Below, in pieces: positions 10,245-27,237 of a stretch of DNA of 64,000 nucleotides. Location of the stretch: assembly GCF_022201045.2 (NCBI RefSeq), contig NC_068560.1:28413501-28477500 (forward strand), written 5' to 3'. Source of the DNA: Citrus sinensis (taxonomy: Eukaryota; Streptophyta; Magnoliopsida; Sapindales; Rutaceae). The notes below the pieces were generated by a model. The model was not told where the DNA came from. It was given only the letters and a program-made list of their open reading frames with translations, and did not search any database. Position 1 is the first letter of the stretch, and every line of letters begins with the position of its first letter. The position numbers and the translations under genes were made by a program.

Positions 10245-13118
10245 CTAAATGTAGATGTCGGGAATGTGGCGTATCTTAGGCCAGTCCTCTCCTGTCTCCT
10301 TTCTGTAACGTTCTTCTAAAACAGGACATTCCATCGAAATCTCCAATCTCTGGAGTGTTGACTTCTGAAGAAGGTGATCGGGCAGTGCTTTTAATTTACG
10401 GCAATTCCTAATAGTCAAGGAAGAAAGACGTGGCATGATTATGATTTCTCCCTTTATTGCAGTCACGAAATCCCACTCTTCCAGTTCGCTCATACCCCAA
10501 AATGTGAGCAGTTTCAATTTGGGAAAGGCAATAACTGAGGAGCCATCCGTATCACTTTCTACTCCCAAAAATTCATTACCCACTCTTTTCACACTATCCA
10601 TTCCTGCAATATAAAGATCTTCAAGAGATGGCAATTTTCCCAAAGGAGGCAAATGCTCGCAATTTCTGGACCCGAAAATACTGAAAACCCTTAAATTGGT
10701 TAGTGACATGATCCAATTTCTGGGAACAACATTCCTCCTCCCTCTGTATTCAGAAATCTGTAATTTCTTTAAATTAGGAGGTGGTCCCAAGGCTTCAAGA
10801 AGCCGTTCATCTTCATCCTCCTCATTCTCCCTCCTCCCAGCTTGTTCTTCATCTCCACCTCTTATATGATCAAAATCAAGTTCCAAATCAAAGAGATATT
10901 TCTTTTTCTCAAGTTCAGCCCTTCTAGCCTCCCCCGCATCTGACACACCACCCAGCCCACGTATTCTACATTGTCGACGGAGGTTAAGCTTTTTAAGAGA
11001 CCCAAGGCTACATGCTCTGTCATACCCTCCGCCCACAACAAACTCTCTCACTTCCCGAAGCCTGATTAATTCCCCAATCCCTACCGGCAAGTATCTTAAA
11101 GAATGAGTCCCCAAATTGTGTAAATACATCAGCTTTCTTAACCTCCCAATCCCTCGAGGTAATTCTCTAAGATTTTCACAATGATCAACGTTTAAACGTT
11201 TTAAATTATACAACTCACACAACGCCTCAGGTAATCTTTCTATCTCCTCTTGATGGGCCAAACTAAGGTATTTCAGATGTAACAATTTTTCTATATTTTT
11301 TGGAATTTTTTTTATGCAATAATGACTCCAGTTATCCGCCTCTAATGTTAATGCCCTTAAACAAGTTAGTTTATCAAATAATTGAGGTAAAACTTTGCTA
11401 GACCATGAATAATCACCACCTACAACCAAGAGGCTACGCAATCGTCTCATTCTCTTAACACTATTCCAAATGGCTATCGGGACTGAAGTCTCCTCGTCTA
11501 TAGTTAACCTTAAATGAAGAACTTTTTTCTGCTCAAAGGAACTCATAACACCAGGAATTTCCACTGTTAAACATTCATTCCTGCATATAAATTGGGCAAG
11601 GTCGTGCACTAAATCGTGCATTTTGCACTTATAGACTTTACCATCACCATCTCTTTCGAACTCTTGAAAAAATGAACTACTAGCTAAAATGTTGAAATAC
11701 TCTTCACCTATGTCCTCCATCTCTTTGTTTCCTTTCTCATTAAGGTAACCTTGAGCCATCCATAGTTCAATTAACTTATACTTCCGTATTTCAAGGTCTT
11801 TAGGAAAAACAGCACAATATGAGAAACAATGTTTTACCTTAGAGGGCAATTCATTGTAACTCAACAACAGAGGGGCCAATAGACCTCTCTCAACCACTTC
11901 GTGATCCCATATCTCACTCTTTAAAATATTTTGCCATTCTTCTTCAGTGTTTTTAGACCTTAAAAGACTACCAATGGTCTTTACAGCTAGAGGTAAGCCC
12001 TTGCATTTTCCTACAATTTCTCGACCAATTTTTTTTAAATTCTCACATCCCTCCATGGACTTGCCGAAAAATGCTAATGACTCAAAAATTGACCAGCATT
12101 CCTTTTCCAACAAAAGATCAATTCGGATAATTTTAGTTGATCTCATATCATGGGCAGTAGTTTCATCACGTGTAGTAATTAAAATTTTACTTCCGTGGAC
12201 ACCATTCTTTAAACAATTGTAGAATGGTTCCCATTTAGAGTAATGTTTATTCCACACGTCGTCTAAGACAAGAAGAAATTTCTTGCCTTCAACACATCCT
12301 TGAACATGTTGCATGAGAGATTGAAACTCACCAAAGTTAGGGGCAGAACCTGTTAGAGCCTCAATGATTGCTCTAGCAATTCTGAACTCATCAAACGGGT
12401 CTGACACACAGACCCATATTCTTTTCTCAAAATGTTTTTTAACATCATCGTTGTTGTAGGCTAATTGAGCAAGAGTAGTTTTGCCTATGCCCCCCATCCC
12501 AACAAGTGAGATGACACAGGGGCCTTTCTGCTCTTCACTACTCTCACATAACAGCCTATTAACGAGTTCGTTCTTCTCTTTTTGTCTACCAAATATGTCG
12601 GACTCATCAATTGAGGAGATACTTGGTACTCGTTGATCCGCTCTCTCATTACTCTCAGCAAAACCAAACACGTCTTTTTGTTTGTCAATATCATCAAGAG
12701 TTTCATTGATGTCTTTCATCTTGAGAGCAATGCGACGACGTAAAAAAATTGGTTTGCAGCCAAAGCAAGAGGCAGCAGGAAAGAAGGAACATACCTTCTT
12801 CTTAGGAACGAGAGCTTCATTCTCATGGTCATCCACTCCATTGATTTGCAGTTTGAGCGTTGCAGTGTTCCATTCACCCAAGACATCTTCCATGTCGTAA
12901 CATGCGCATCTGAGTCGATCGAGCCAGAGTCTGACAGTTTCCTCCTTTATTTGCTTTTTTTCAGCATCATGGAGCACAGCTTGAATGGTTTGGAGTTTGG
13001 CGGTCAGCTTCTCCGCTTCCTTTCCGACGCCCGTTACCAGCCTCACTTGTTCCTTTCCCTCATCGACAGCCATTGAAGTCAGCTGCTCCAAGAGAGGGGA
13101 AATGATCGCATCAACCAT
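10245..13118 (-). CDS. CC-NB-ARC-LRR disease resistance protein (CNL, RGA type)
   Basis: Intronless gene of 957 residues. The ATG at 13118 is in a GCCATGG context; an open frame extends 27 bases further but only to a TTG. Domains in order: Rx-type coiled coil (residues 1-170) with an EDVID-like DMEDVLGEW; NB-ARC with P-loop GMGGIGKTT (207-215), RNBS-A (F.KRIWVCVSDPF), kinase-2 LLVLDDVW (282-289, terminal Trp as in the CC class), RNBS-B GSKILITTR, GLPLA (374-378), RNBS-D CFSYCAVFP and an MHD switch (500-502); then leucine-rich repeats to the end, interrupted by an acidic patch (EENEEDEDE type). All ATPase motifs are intact, so it should be a functional intracellular immune receptor that senses pathogen effectors. 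It is the only NLR here, beside transposon debris, a common setting for this family. The cognate effector cannot be told. Confidence 0.95.
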   Translation of the reverse strand: MVDAIISPLLEQLTSMAVDEGKEQVRLVTGVGKEAEKLTAKLQTIQAVLHDAEKKQIKEETVRLWLDRLRCACYDMEDVLGEWNTATLKLQINGVDDHENEALVPKKKVCSFFPAASCFGCKPIFLRRRIALKMKDINETLDDIDKQKDVFGFAESNERADQRVPSISSIDESDIFGRQKEKNELVNRLLCESSEEQKGPCVISLVGMGGIGKTTLAQLAYNNDDVKKHFEKRIWVCVSDPFDEFRIARAIIEALTGSAPNFGEFQSLMQHVQGCVEGKKFLLVLDDVWNKHYSKWEPFYNCLKNGVHGSKILITTRDETTAHDMRSTKIIRIDLLLEKECWSIFESLAFFGKSMEGCENLKKIGREIVGKCKGLPLAVKTIGSLLRSKNTEEEWQNILKSEIWDHEVVERGLLAPLLLSYNELPSKVKHCFSYCAVFPKDLEIRKYKLIELWMAQGYLNEKGNKEMEDIGEEYFNILASSSFFQEFERDGDGKVYKCKMHDLVHDLAQFICRNECLTVEIPGVMSSFEQKKVLHLRLTIDEETSVPIAIWNSVKRMRRLRSLLVVGGDYSWSSKVLPQLFDKLTCLRALTLEADNWSHYCIKKIPKNIEKLLHLKYLSLAHQEEIERLPEALCELYNLKRLNVDHCENLRELPRGIGRLRKLMYLHNLGTHSLRYLPVGIGELIRLREVREFVVGGGYDRACSLGSLKKLNLRRQCRIRGLGGVSDAGEARRAELEKKKYLFDLELDFDHIRGGDEEQAGRRENEEDEDERLLEALGPPPNLKKLQISEYRGRRNVVPRNWIMSLTNLRVFSIFGSRNCEHLPPLGKLPSLEDLYIAGMDSVKRVGNEFLGVESDTDGSSVIAFPKLKLLTFWGMSELEEWDFVTAIKGEIIIMPRLSSLTIRNCRKLKALPDHLLQKSTLQRLEISMECPVLEERYRKETGEDWPKIRHIPDIYI

Positions 13119-14923
13119 GGCGAAATTGATGATGAGTGATTGCAAGAATAATTTATGCTGAAAGAAATTTAGGAGCTTATAATGAATTAATTATGTTGTG
13201 ATGTGAAAAGGCGTGCAGCCATCTTCGTTCAATTATTATAGTGCATGAAAAAGCAAAACCCAATGAGCGGAATAATCTTATCTCAGCCCATACGAAAGGA
13301 ATAACTTATAGACAAAACATAAAGAAAGAAAGAAAGAATGGCGTGAACAGGAAGACAAACGTAAAGTGTTGGTGAAAGAATATGTTATAGCTTGCTCTTA
13401 ATAGCAAGTATGGAATGTGCATTTTATCTTTTTGGCTAAGGAAAGGAATAGAAAATCAAATCTTAGGCCATACTCATCATCCGAAGCTTTGACGGATGAT
13501 TGTTCGATTGGTGTGGGAATAACTTTTCAAATATCTACTTGGCATAAAAATTATTTATAGATTTAAGCGTTCGGGTTTCATGTATGCACTTGTGTGTGTG
13601 TAGTCATTTATCTTGTAAGGGTTCTCTTACATTTTATAAAGTGCAGGAATTTTTATTGAAATTTTTCTCTCTACTTATGATTAAAATTTTTTTATCACTT
13701 TTAGCAGTGACCTAGGGAACAGTCGACTTTTGGTTTGCGCTAGTCATCATTGCCTTATCAAAATAAGTCTAAAAAAACACATTATTTTAGTATTTGAAAA
13801 GTGGACGGTTTGTAATTTATTGAGAGTGCACTCGTGTCAACAGCAGGGAAAAAATCCACATTTTATAGCTTAACATATATTCCTTAAAAATGCAACATGC
13901 GAAAAAATATAACTATATGTCTTAACTATGTAAATATAATATTACTCATAAAGATAAATATTAAATAGCTGATATCTTATTCTTACATATAACACTTCAG
14001 CTACCCTCTCACTTCAGCGTCAATAGTTCATTCCCACGGAGCCTTACCTCTTGGAACCTCCATGAAAGTTGAATTTGTCACCAATCTTTACAAAATATTA
14101 GTTTTAAAATAAAATTTAAAAAATGTAAAGTTTCCTTTAATTTCCAATTCTTTTTCTTTTGTTTTAAAGAACAATCGCATTCAAATCCAACCAAAGTGGA
14201 TAGAATATGGCCACCATTCAAGATTCTAACATTATTATGCTCAACACATCACAAGATTTGCAAAAACCCCACCATGCTTGGAACTAGGTCCTCCTAAACT
14301 ATTCCCTCTTTAAGTCCACGTTTCGGATACGTCTTGTGATACACATCAAAAAGAAAGTATAAATAGAATATGGTGTGCCTTTCACTCTGTACTAATAATC
14401 AATTCATTTGTATATTATCTATTAATTTCTGGTGCTACAGCATATATACCTCAGTATATACTAATCCTTGTGTTATTTGCTTCTCTGCTCACCCTGCTCC
14501 TATAAGCTTGAATGGTTATGCCCAACTGGCCCACCAGGAATTAGGTTCTTAATTTTTTTTCTAAGATAAGTATTTGGATTTATTCCATCGGTGACTTTAG
14601 CTCAAAAAGAAAGCAATGAAGGGAAAAGTTGAACTACATGAATCATTCTATCCTGCAGAACTCAATATTTTTTAAAACTCCAAAAAATCTACCATTTTGT
14701 GCACGAAAGGTTTAAAAAAAAATGCGAATGTTTGCAAAAGAGAATATATGCTAGAGTAGTTGTTACTTGTTAGAGCTGAGCTTGTGCAGCAACACGTGGT
14801 TACATTAAATTCTCTAGCAGGAATATCTCTGTTTAGAGACTCAAACCCAACAATATTCTCAGCAAATAGATTGCACAGTTCTTAATCATTTTTTCTTCCC
14901 TTTTTTAAATTTCTTCCCCTGCT
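13119..14923. other. Divergent intergenic region between NLR and cyclin genes
   Basis: It holds the promoters of the minus-strand NLR gene and the plus-strand cyclin gene. AT-rich, with no coding frame I trust; the 60-codon frame at 14370-14552 lacks any recognisable domain and lies where a 5' leader of the cyclin would be. Confidence 0.5.
14359..14366 (+). promoter_or_regulatory. Candidate TATA box upstream of the cyclin gene
   Basis: TATAAATA in the context AAGTATAAATAGAATATGG is a good plant TATA box. It is 565 bases before the cyclin ATG, so it would imply a long 5' leader, or a separate small transcript. Weak evidence alone. Confidence 0.3.
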
Positions 14924-15647
14924 ATGGTGCGCAATGGCAAACTAGTTGAATCAGAAACTTATTCATCACTAGGTTTAGTTGATTCTCCAGGTAAAAAAAG
15001 TTCATCATCTCCTCGTGTCTTGTCGATTCTTTCATCAGTTCTTGAGAGATCAATCCAGAAAAATGAATCTTCATCGAAGGCATCAAAAAAGAAGGAAGTT
15101 GTCACAATATTTCATTGTTCACAAGCACCAAGTTTGAGCATTAGACAATACATTGAACGCATATTCAAGTACTCCAGGTGCAGTCCTTCTTGTTCTGTTG
15201 TTGCATACATATACCTTGATCGATTCCTCCAACGAATCAGTGGTTGCCTTACGAGACTCAACGTTCATCGCCTTCTGATCACGAGCTTTCTAGTGGCTGC
15301 AAAATTTGTCGATGATGAGTAAGAACTTGATATCTCAACAACCCAGTCTGCTGCTTTCAATCAAATCTTTCGTTTTTAACTTTTTGATCTCTGAACGTGC
15401 TTGTAGGTGCTATAACAATGCATATTATGCCAAAATAGGAGGGATAAGCACCGCAGAAATGAACAAGCTTGAGCTGAATTTCTTGTTTACTCTGGAGTTT
15501 AAGCTTCACGTGACTACAGAGGTTTTCGCGAAGTACTGTTCACAGCTAGACATGGAAGGAGCAGCAGCCGAAGAGTCGTGGGTTAGTCCGATGATCAAAG
15601 CATTGGGAACCAAACTTCGCCGGCTCAACAGGGACGGCAAAACCTGA
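14924..15647 (+). CDS. P/U-type cyclin (CYCP family)
   Basis: Two exons, 14924-15318 and 15407-15647, joined across an 88-base GT..AG intron within a GAG codon, give 211 residues. The single cyclin box holds the plant P-type signatures: SIRQYIERIFKYSRCSPSCSVVAYIYLDRF, NVHRLLITSFLVAAKF and, across the splice, YNNAYYAKIGGI, then ELNFLFTLEF. P-type cyclins resemble yeast Pho80, bind CDKA-type kinases and link division to nutrient or hormone status. The N-terminal half (SETYSSLGL...PRVLSILSSVLERS) is nearer to the CYCP1/CYCP2 type than to CYCP4, but I cannot fix the subgroup. The C-terminal tail is short. It converges with MIRO, 650 bases between stop codons. Confidence 0.9.
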
Positions 15648-16296
15648 CGGCAGGATACAACTGCAGAGTCCCTTCACGATGGTCAACAGCATACTGTGAT
15701 GATTGAAATGATTTTTGGCTCAATCCAGGTTCCAGACACCAGCAAACCAACTGGAAATTTATAGATGCCCCATCTCCCTGAGGATCACAAGTAATTTGTG
15801 CCTAGTTCCAGAAGAGGGGAGAGGAAAATTGAACAACAATAAATTGTAAATGCACGCTATGATAAAATGCATTTTGTTCTCATTATCTAACATTTTCCGA
15901 CCACGACACAAAAAAAAAAAATTTGAAAATTAGAAAATGAGTTCTTTTAGCAAATTAGGAAGATAAAAGAGAAGAAAAGAGCATAACAAAGGGCATCACT
16001 TTTAAAAAATGGGAACAATCTGTGGCAAAAAAATTTTATTGCACAATTCCTGCACAATAACGTGTTCCATTGTACATGTGATTTATGTTCTACTACTGGA
16101 TCGCTTTCCCAAACTAGCTTACTTGATAAAACACTTCCAAAAGATAGAAAAAGAGTTGAATAGTAAAACTTATGACATGACATTTAAAATAAAATTTATC
16201 AAATTCTCTACAAATGAGACTCTGAGGAAACCCAATGAATTGGCACAATCAGCTGTATCTGAGGATGTGGCTGGTTGAGAGACAAACGCTCAGCCT

Positions 16297-21997
<5,701 letters not shown>

Positions 21998-23510
21998 TTA
22001 ACAAACACTGTATATATAATCAAAGAAAATGCATCGGTATGAATGAAAATAAATTGTAAAAAAAAAAATTGTTAACAATAACAAATAAAGCTGAACTTTT
22101 GAGCTAAGGTTAAGATTCTACGAAGAAATTGAAGCTCACTCACATGAAAATAATAATACTGATAACAGTCGACAAAAAAATGAATTTTTGTTTTTAACGA
22201 TTATGGATAAGTTAAAAAGTTAAGGCTGCTAGTGCAGTGGCAAAAGCGTAAATTACCAGAGTTTTGACGGGGCAGAACGAAAGGGATGGAAGCGAAGGAA
22301 AAGCAGGAAACAAAAAGAGAGAGAATGAAAAACCCTAAATAGGGTTTAGTGAATATTGCGATGGCGTAAAAGTAAATAACCTGAAGTAGAGGGGGTGAAA
22401 ACGTGACACCTCAGGAAGGAGAAGGAGGAGGCGACGGTGGTGGTGATGGTGGCGGCGGCGAAGATGAGAGAGGAAGTGTAAGTGTGTAACGAAGTTTCGG
22501 CGTGAAAAAAAAAAAAAGTGAAATCGAGTGTTTTTTGAATTTTTAGTTTTGCAGGCTTCAATTTTTTTTTAAATATTACTTTTTTCGTTTGTATGGTGGA
22601 GTGATCAAACGGTTCAAAGTAAAGGAGAACGCACTCCTTATCATATGTACCGTACTCGACATTAATTGGAACAAATAAATTATGTAATTTTTTGGGGGGT
22701 GAAAACATAATAGTTTTTTTAATAATTTCCTTTACATAGTTTCGTAGAAACAAAAAAATTTAGTTTGAATTATTGCTAAGGTAAATTTCAAGATTCTTAG
22801 TTAACATACATGAATTATTGAAACTTCTTTTGAATTTTATCTAATTTCATACTTCTCTTCCTCTTCGCAATTAGCCCTCTTATAGTTTTACTTTAAATTT
22901 TTCTCGAGAGATTGATATGAAGGATAAAAGGATTAATCAACTTGGTTGTTTGTAATTAGATAATATTAAAGAATTGCAAAAAGAAAAAAAATGTTGACCT
23001 AAAGTCATTTAAATTTAGATTTTAACAAGAATAAATTATAATTTCAAAATGACATGGGTTTATTAAGGTCCAATTAAATCCTACTGAAACTCAAAATAAT
23101 AAATTATTTGTACAACTACTAAAGAAACTCTTTTTTTTTTTATATACTTTAGAGACAAGGAAAGATGGTGTCAATCAATCTAATTGATGAAAAATTAATA
23201 ACTATTTAACTTTTTAAAATGAGACAACCTAGCTGCAAATTTTTTTAGATTAAATTTTCCTTATAAACTTTTTAAAATTTAAGGTCTATTAGTTTCTCTT
23301 ATGACAACTCTTTTGCTAGTTGATTATTGCATCAATTATTTATAATTTCTTAAAATGTGTATAATTAGTGTTGGTTGAATGTTGTGGAGACGAAATTATC
23401 CTTTTTAAATGAATTTAAGGGAAAGAAAAAAGAGTTTGAATGAACTGAAAAAAATCGTAATTTTTATTTTTTGATATATAAACTTTTTGTATTATATTAC
23501 ATCAAAGTAC
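21998..23510. other. MIRO upstream region
   Basis: It should contain the 5' leader and promoter of MIRO. A GC-rich patch at 22380-22480 (GGAGGCGACGG..., GGTGGCGGCGGCG) flanked by purine-rich sequence is a likely transcription-start zone. Beyond about 22,560 it is AT-rich with no gene. The minus-strand 135-codon frame at 22346-22753 has no recognisable domain. Confidence 0.45.
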
Positions 23511-23513
23511 ATA

Positions 23514-23767
23514 GGGTGCGTTTAGGATTAAGGTTGGGCAGTATCTTAAAAGTTACAGTAGTAAAATGTTTAGTAAATAATAGCCGTTGGAGTTTAGAAA
23601 CTATGTTGATATGATTTTTCATTTGTATAATGAAAAATCTATTATATCTTTAATAATTTTATTAAAATTATTATTTAAAATTTACATTTATTATAATATT
23701 ACTAACTTTTATTTCATAGTTAAAATTTTTTTCCACATGTGATGTAGCCTCAATCCCAAATGCACCC
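23514..23767. mobile_element. MITE, 254 bp, imperfect 20-base TIRs
   Basis: The left end GGGTGCGTTTAGGATTAAGG is matched by the inverted right end GGGTGCATTTGGGATTGAGG (17 of 20). An ATA triplet flanks both ends (23511-23513 and 23768-23770). The 3-base duplication and GGGTGCGTTTGG-like tip suit PIF/Harbinger, though hAT-type MITEs can share such a tip. There is no coding capacity. Confidence 0.6.
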
Positions 23768-24641
23768 ATAATCTTGTTATGACTAAGCATCAGATGTTTG
23801 GACTTAACAATCAAATTCACTTAAGAATATATATAAAAATACTATGCACATATACCCTTTAAAATGTGTAAAAATAAATAAATAAATAATTTACTACTCG
23901 AATAATGTTTGATTCCCAATAATTTGTAGTAAAATATTTTCTAAAATATTTCATACAATTTATAATCATTTGTCCCATAAATTTAAGAGTAACTTTAACT
24001 TTAATCTTGAAAAAAAAATTGCCTTTATTAGAGATGAATTGGATGATGAGTTTTTGGATATAGACATAATATCCATTTTGTACTCAAATCAGAAAATTTG
24101 TTATACTTTAAATTTCAGAGGGCTTGTGAGTTTTGAAGATTTCATTAAGATACTTGAACCGTGAAGTCAACGACAAAGTTTGGTAAATTATGATCTATTT
24201 TTTAAATTATAATTACGTTTCGCAAATTTCCTGAAAAAAGTGGAAACTTCCATTAGGTAAGTACAGAGATGTCGCCCACTGAATTGTGGGGCTCATTTGG
24301 CCAACAAACAAAAGTCCAATTTGAAGATACACGGGCCTTCAACTCTCATGGTCAAATTTGGACTAATAGTTGAAGACCACAAAATGGTCGAAGTCAAATA
24401 TTTCAAATCTCCTAATATGAAAGAGATATTTATCTAGATATCAATAAAAAAAATTGTAATAAATATAGTAAAAATTTCTCTATATCTAAGAATTGATCAT
24501 GGTCATTACTAATGTTAAGGTAGATAAAATGATAATCTTCTTGGTTAATGATCCATTATTAACATATATGCACAGACAAGTTGCTCCATGTAACTGTATA
24601 GTTGATTAGTTGTTGACAATTCAACAATCATTTATCATCTC

Positions 24642-24651
24642 TGCTGCCCAT
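24642..24651 (+). repeat. LINE target-site duplication, left copy
   Basis: TGCTGCCCAT, identical to 25949-25958 at the other edge of the LINE. Its last T could also be the first base of the T tract. Confidence 0.85.
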
Positions 24652-25948
24652 TTTTTTTTTTTAAAAGGAAAATGCTTTCATTTCACAGAAGAAAATAAGT
24701 ACAGCAGATGAGGAGGGAATGAACCCATCCACACAATAGTTTCAAGTCTCTCTAAAGCTAGTTTTGCTAGAGAGTGGGCTAAAACATTACATGATCTATG
24801 AGTATATTGAACACTTATAGAGTCAAAATTCTTCAGCAAACTTTGCACCTCTGAAATAATCCAATATATCTCGGATCTACAGCCCTGGTTGTTGTTTACC
24901 AGCTGAACAACTTCTTGAGCATCTGATTCCACCACCAGGGAGCTTAAGCTTGCTCGATCAGCAATTTGCAGGCCCAAATCAATGGCTTCTGCTTCTGCAT
25001 ATGCAGCTTCCCCATAGAATCTTGATATATTAATAGCAGTTGCAATTACATTCCCATTCTCATCTCGAATTACAGCCCCTAGGCCTGAGAGCTGCTTTTC
25101 TGAGTTGGTAGCAGCATCCACGTTGACTTTGAAGAACCCTCGTTGCCTTTGCTAATTGCCAATATGAGCAGCTGCTGGTTTTTGGGTTCTTTGATAAGCT
25201 TCCATCACAGCTTCAGCCTTGGAAACAAGGATTTCAGAGGTATCTTTTTTTCCTTTAAAAAGCCAGTTATTCCTTGCATTCCATATCATCCAGAGGATCC
25301 CCACCAGATGCTCCATATCAGCTTTGCTTCTCTTTGAATTTAAAACCAACAAAAAACTCAGAATATCTTGATCACTGCTACTTTTTTAAAACCTCTGCAA
25401 ATTTGGTCGTTTTCTAGATTTTCTTAGCAGCCTTGCAGCCAACTAGAGCATGAAAAATAGTTTCCATTCCATTCTTACAGAGTTGACACAAAGGTTCCTG
25501 AATAATTTTCCTCTTCCACAGATTTTCAGTTGATGGAAGAATGTTCTTAGCAGCCCTCCACACAAAGATTCTTATCTTCTCAGACAGAGTAAGCAACCAG
25601 ATGAACTTCCATTGACTCTTGAAATTTTCTGAACTTGATGGAGTGGCTGGAAGTTTCAGGTTCAAAGCAATTTGATAACCACTCTTGACTGAGAATTGAC
25701 CTCTCTTATCATAATGCCAAATAACTTCATCCTTCATTGGTCTTCTAGGGAGTGGGATTCGAACAATTGCTGCCGCATCCATTTTGTCAAAAGCACTATA
25801 AATCAGCCTCTCATTCCAGCAATGCTCATCATCAATTAACTCAGCAACTACTGCATCAGCTGGTAAATTTGGTCTGGCAATTGGTTTGAAGGTAGAGGGC
25901 CTGGGTAACCAATTCGACTTATGGACCAAAATGCTTTGACAATTTCCT
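24652..25948 (-). mobile_element. 5'-truncated LINE with target-site duplication
   Basis: On the minus strand the insert holds, 5' to 3', the zinc-binding end of a plant LINE reverse transcriptase (25414-25929: W.Y...G.FSVKSGYQIA, then C-x2-C in EPLCQLCKNGMETIFHALVGC), a linker with IWNARNNWLFKG (25152-25352) and an RNase H domain of the RVT_3 type (24678-25130: VNVDAATNS, GLGAVIRDENG, ESDAQEVV, NVLAHSLAK). The tail is a poly(A) seen as a T run at 24651-24662. Flanking copies of TGCTGCCCAT at 24642-24651 and 25949-25958 are the target duplication. A frame change and stop codons separate the pieces, so it is dead. Confidence 0.9.
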
Positions 25949-25958
25949 TGCTGCCCAT
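25949..25958 (+). repeat. LINE target-site duplication, right copy
   Basis: TGCTGCCCAT, identical to 24642-24651. It marks the truncated 5' end of the LINE. Confidence 0.85.
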
Positions 25959-27237
25959 ATTTTACGTATACTTAGATATATATGAGAATGAAGTCATGCA
26001 TAAATCAATTAAAAAAAAACACTAGACATGTTTAATAATTTATAGAATTTTTTATTTTTTATTTTATACAAAATGTAGACTTTAGATCTCAATAAGTTTT
26101 ATTTTATTTAAAAAATATTTAACGAAATCGCTAACGTGATCTTAATGTTAATTAACGAATTAAGCCCGTTCAAAAGTCAAAAAGATTAGATATACAACAA
26201 ATACTGGGGGTAATAGCCTTCGTATCCCTATTGCTGTATGGTGTCTCACGCGGTGGTATAGTAAAATCATTTATACCAAATAGACCCGTAATCACTAATC
26301 CCTTCGGAATGATCCACAAGTCCTTCAGGCACATTTGAGATTTTTTTTTTCCAAAAAGTCAAAAACAACTGATTTCATACTTTTTAACCATAAAGATGTT
26401 ATCCTTCAAAAATAAAATAAATAAAATAAAAAGATGTTAGATAAATTTTCTTAAATTAAATTTATTTATTTCATAATTCAAGTCATTTAAGGAATTTGCT
26501 ACTAATGTTTGGATAAAATTAAGTTCTTTTATCATTTTTTATATTGAATTTTAAAAGAAAACAAAGAGTGAAGAAAGTTCAAATTTTTTTTTTATTTTTT
26601 AACGTCTTCGAGATTTGAATTTAGATAATTGATAAAAGAAAATTATTTGAAAATACTACTCGGTAGGCTAAGTCATTTTATTATTGAATATAAAATTGCA
26701 TATAATCGTATTCATATCTATAATAAAACAAATAATTTTAAGACGGTCAAAATTAAGGTACTTTTTTTTGTCATTGAATGGGAGTCATGTTAATTCCTTA
26801 AGGACCTATTTGATAAAAAATGAAAACTAGACACCGAATTGCTATTATCGATAAGAAAAATTCCATGCATCACATAAACACAACTTACTTCATTTCCACG
26901 TGCTGAGTTGGTGGCTATAAACATCGAATCGCGCGTCAAACGTCAGAAAATAATCAAACTTGGTCGGAGCAGCCGTAAACCGAACGGACCCGAAACAAGA
27001 GAACCCGAGAAATCGCTTTCAAATTCCCAACAAAACGCCAAATCACACTCATTAACATTACACAAAACGACCCCCCTTTATATCTCTTTCCCCATACTTC
27101 AACAGTTCGCATTCAATTCTTTTCCCAGTTGAAAGAACCAACCCCTTTTTTGTTTTTTTTAATATCTCTTCTCGTCTACGTAATAATTTTGTGATTTGGT
27201 TGATGAAAATTTAAATTTTGCTTTGGCCAAAAGAAAA
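25959..27237. other. Intergenic region and PNC leader
   Basis: AT-rich to about 26,880, then a less AT-rich stretch (26,900-27,130) that should hold the promoter and 5' leader of the carrier gene. The 74-codon frame at 26908-27132 is low in recognisable features and is probably leader sequence. No other feature was seen. Confidence 0.5.

Noticed and set aside
11947..13076. Plus-strand frames inside the NLR gene
   Set aside because: Antisense shadows of a well-supported coding region.
13119..13145. Nine-codon N-terminal extension of the NLR
   Set aside because: The extension starts at TTG; the ATG at 13118 has the strong GCCATGG context and the usual family N terminus.
14370..14552. 60-codon frame before the cyclin gene
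   Set aside because: No domain, no signal peptide of clear quality, and it lies in the likely 5' leader.
22346..22753. 135-codon minus-strand frame upstream of MIRO
   Set aside because: Low-complexity Lys/Phe/Thr runs from AT-rich sequence and leader DNA; no family resemblance.
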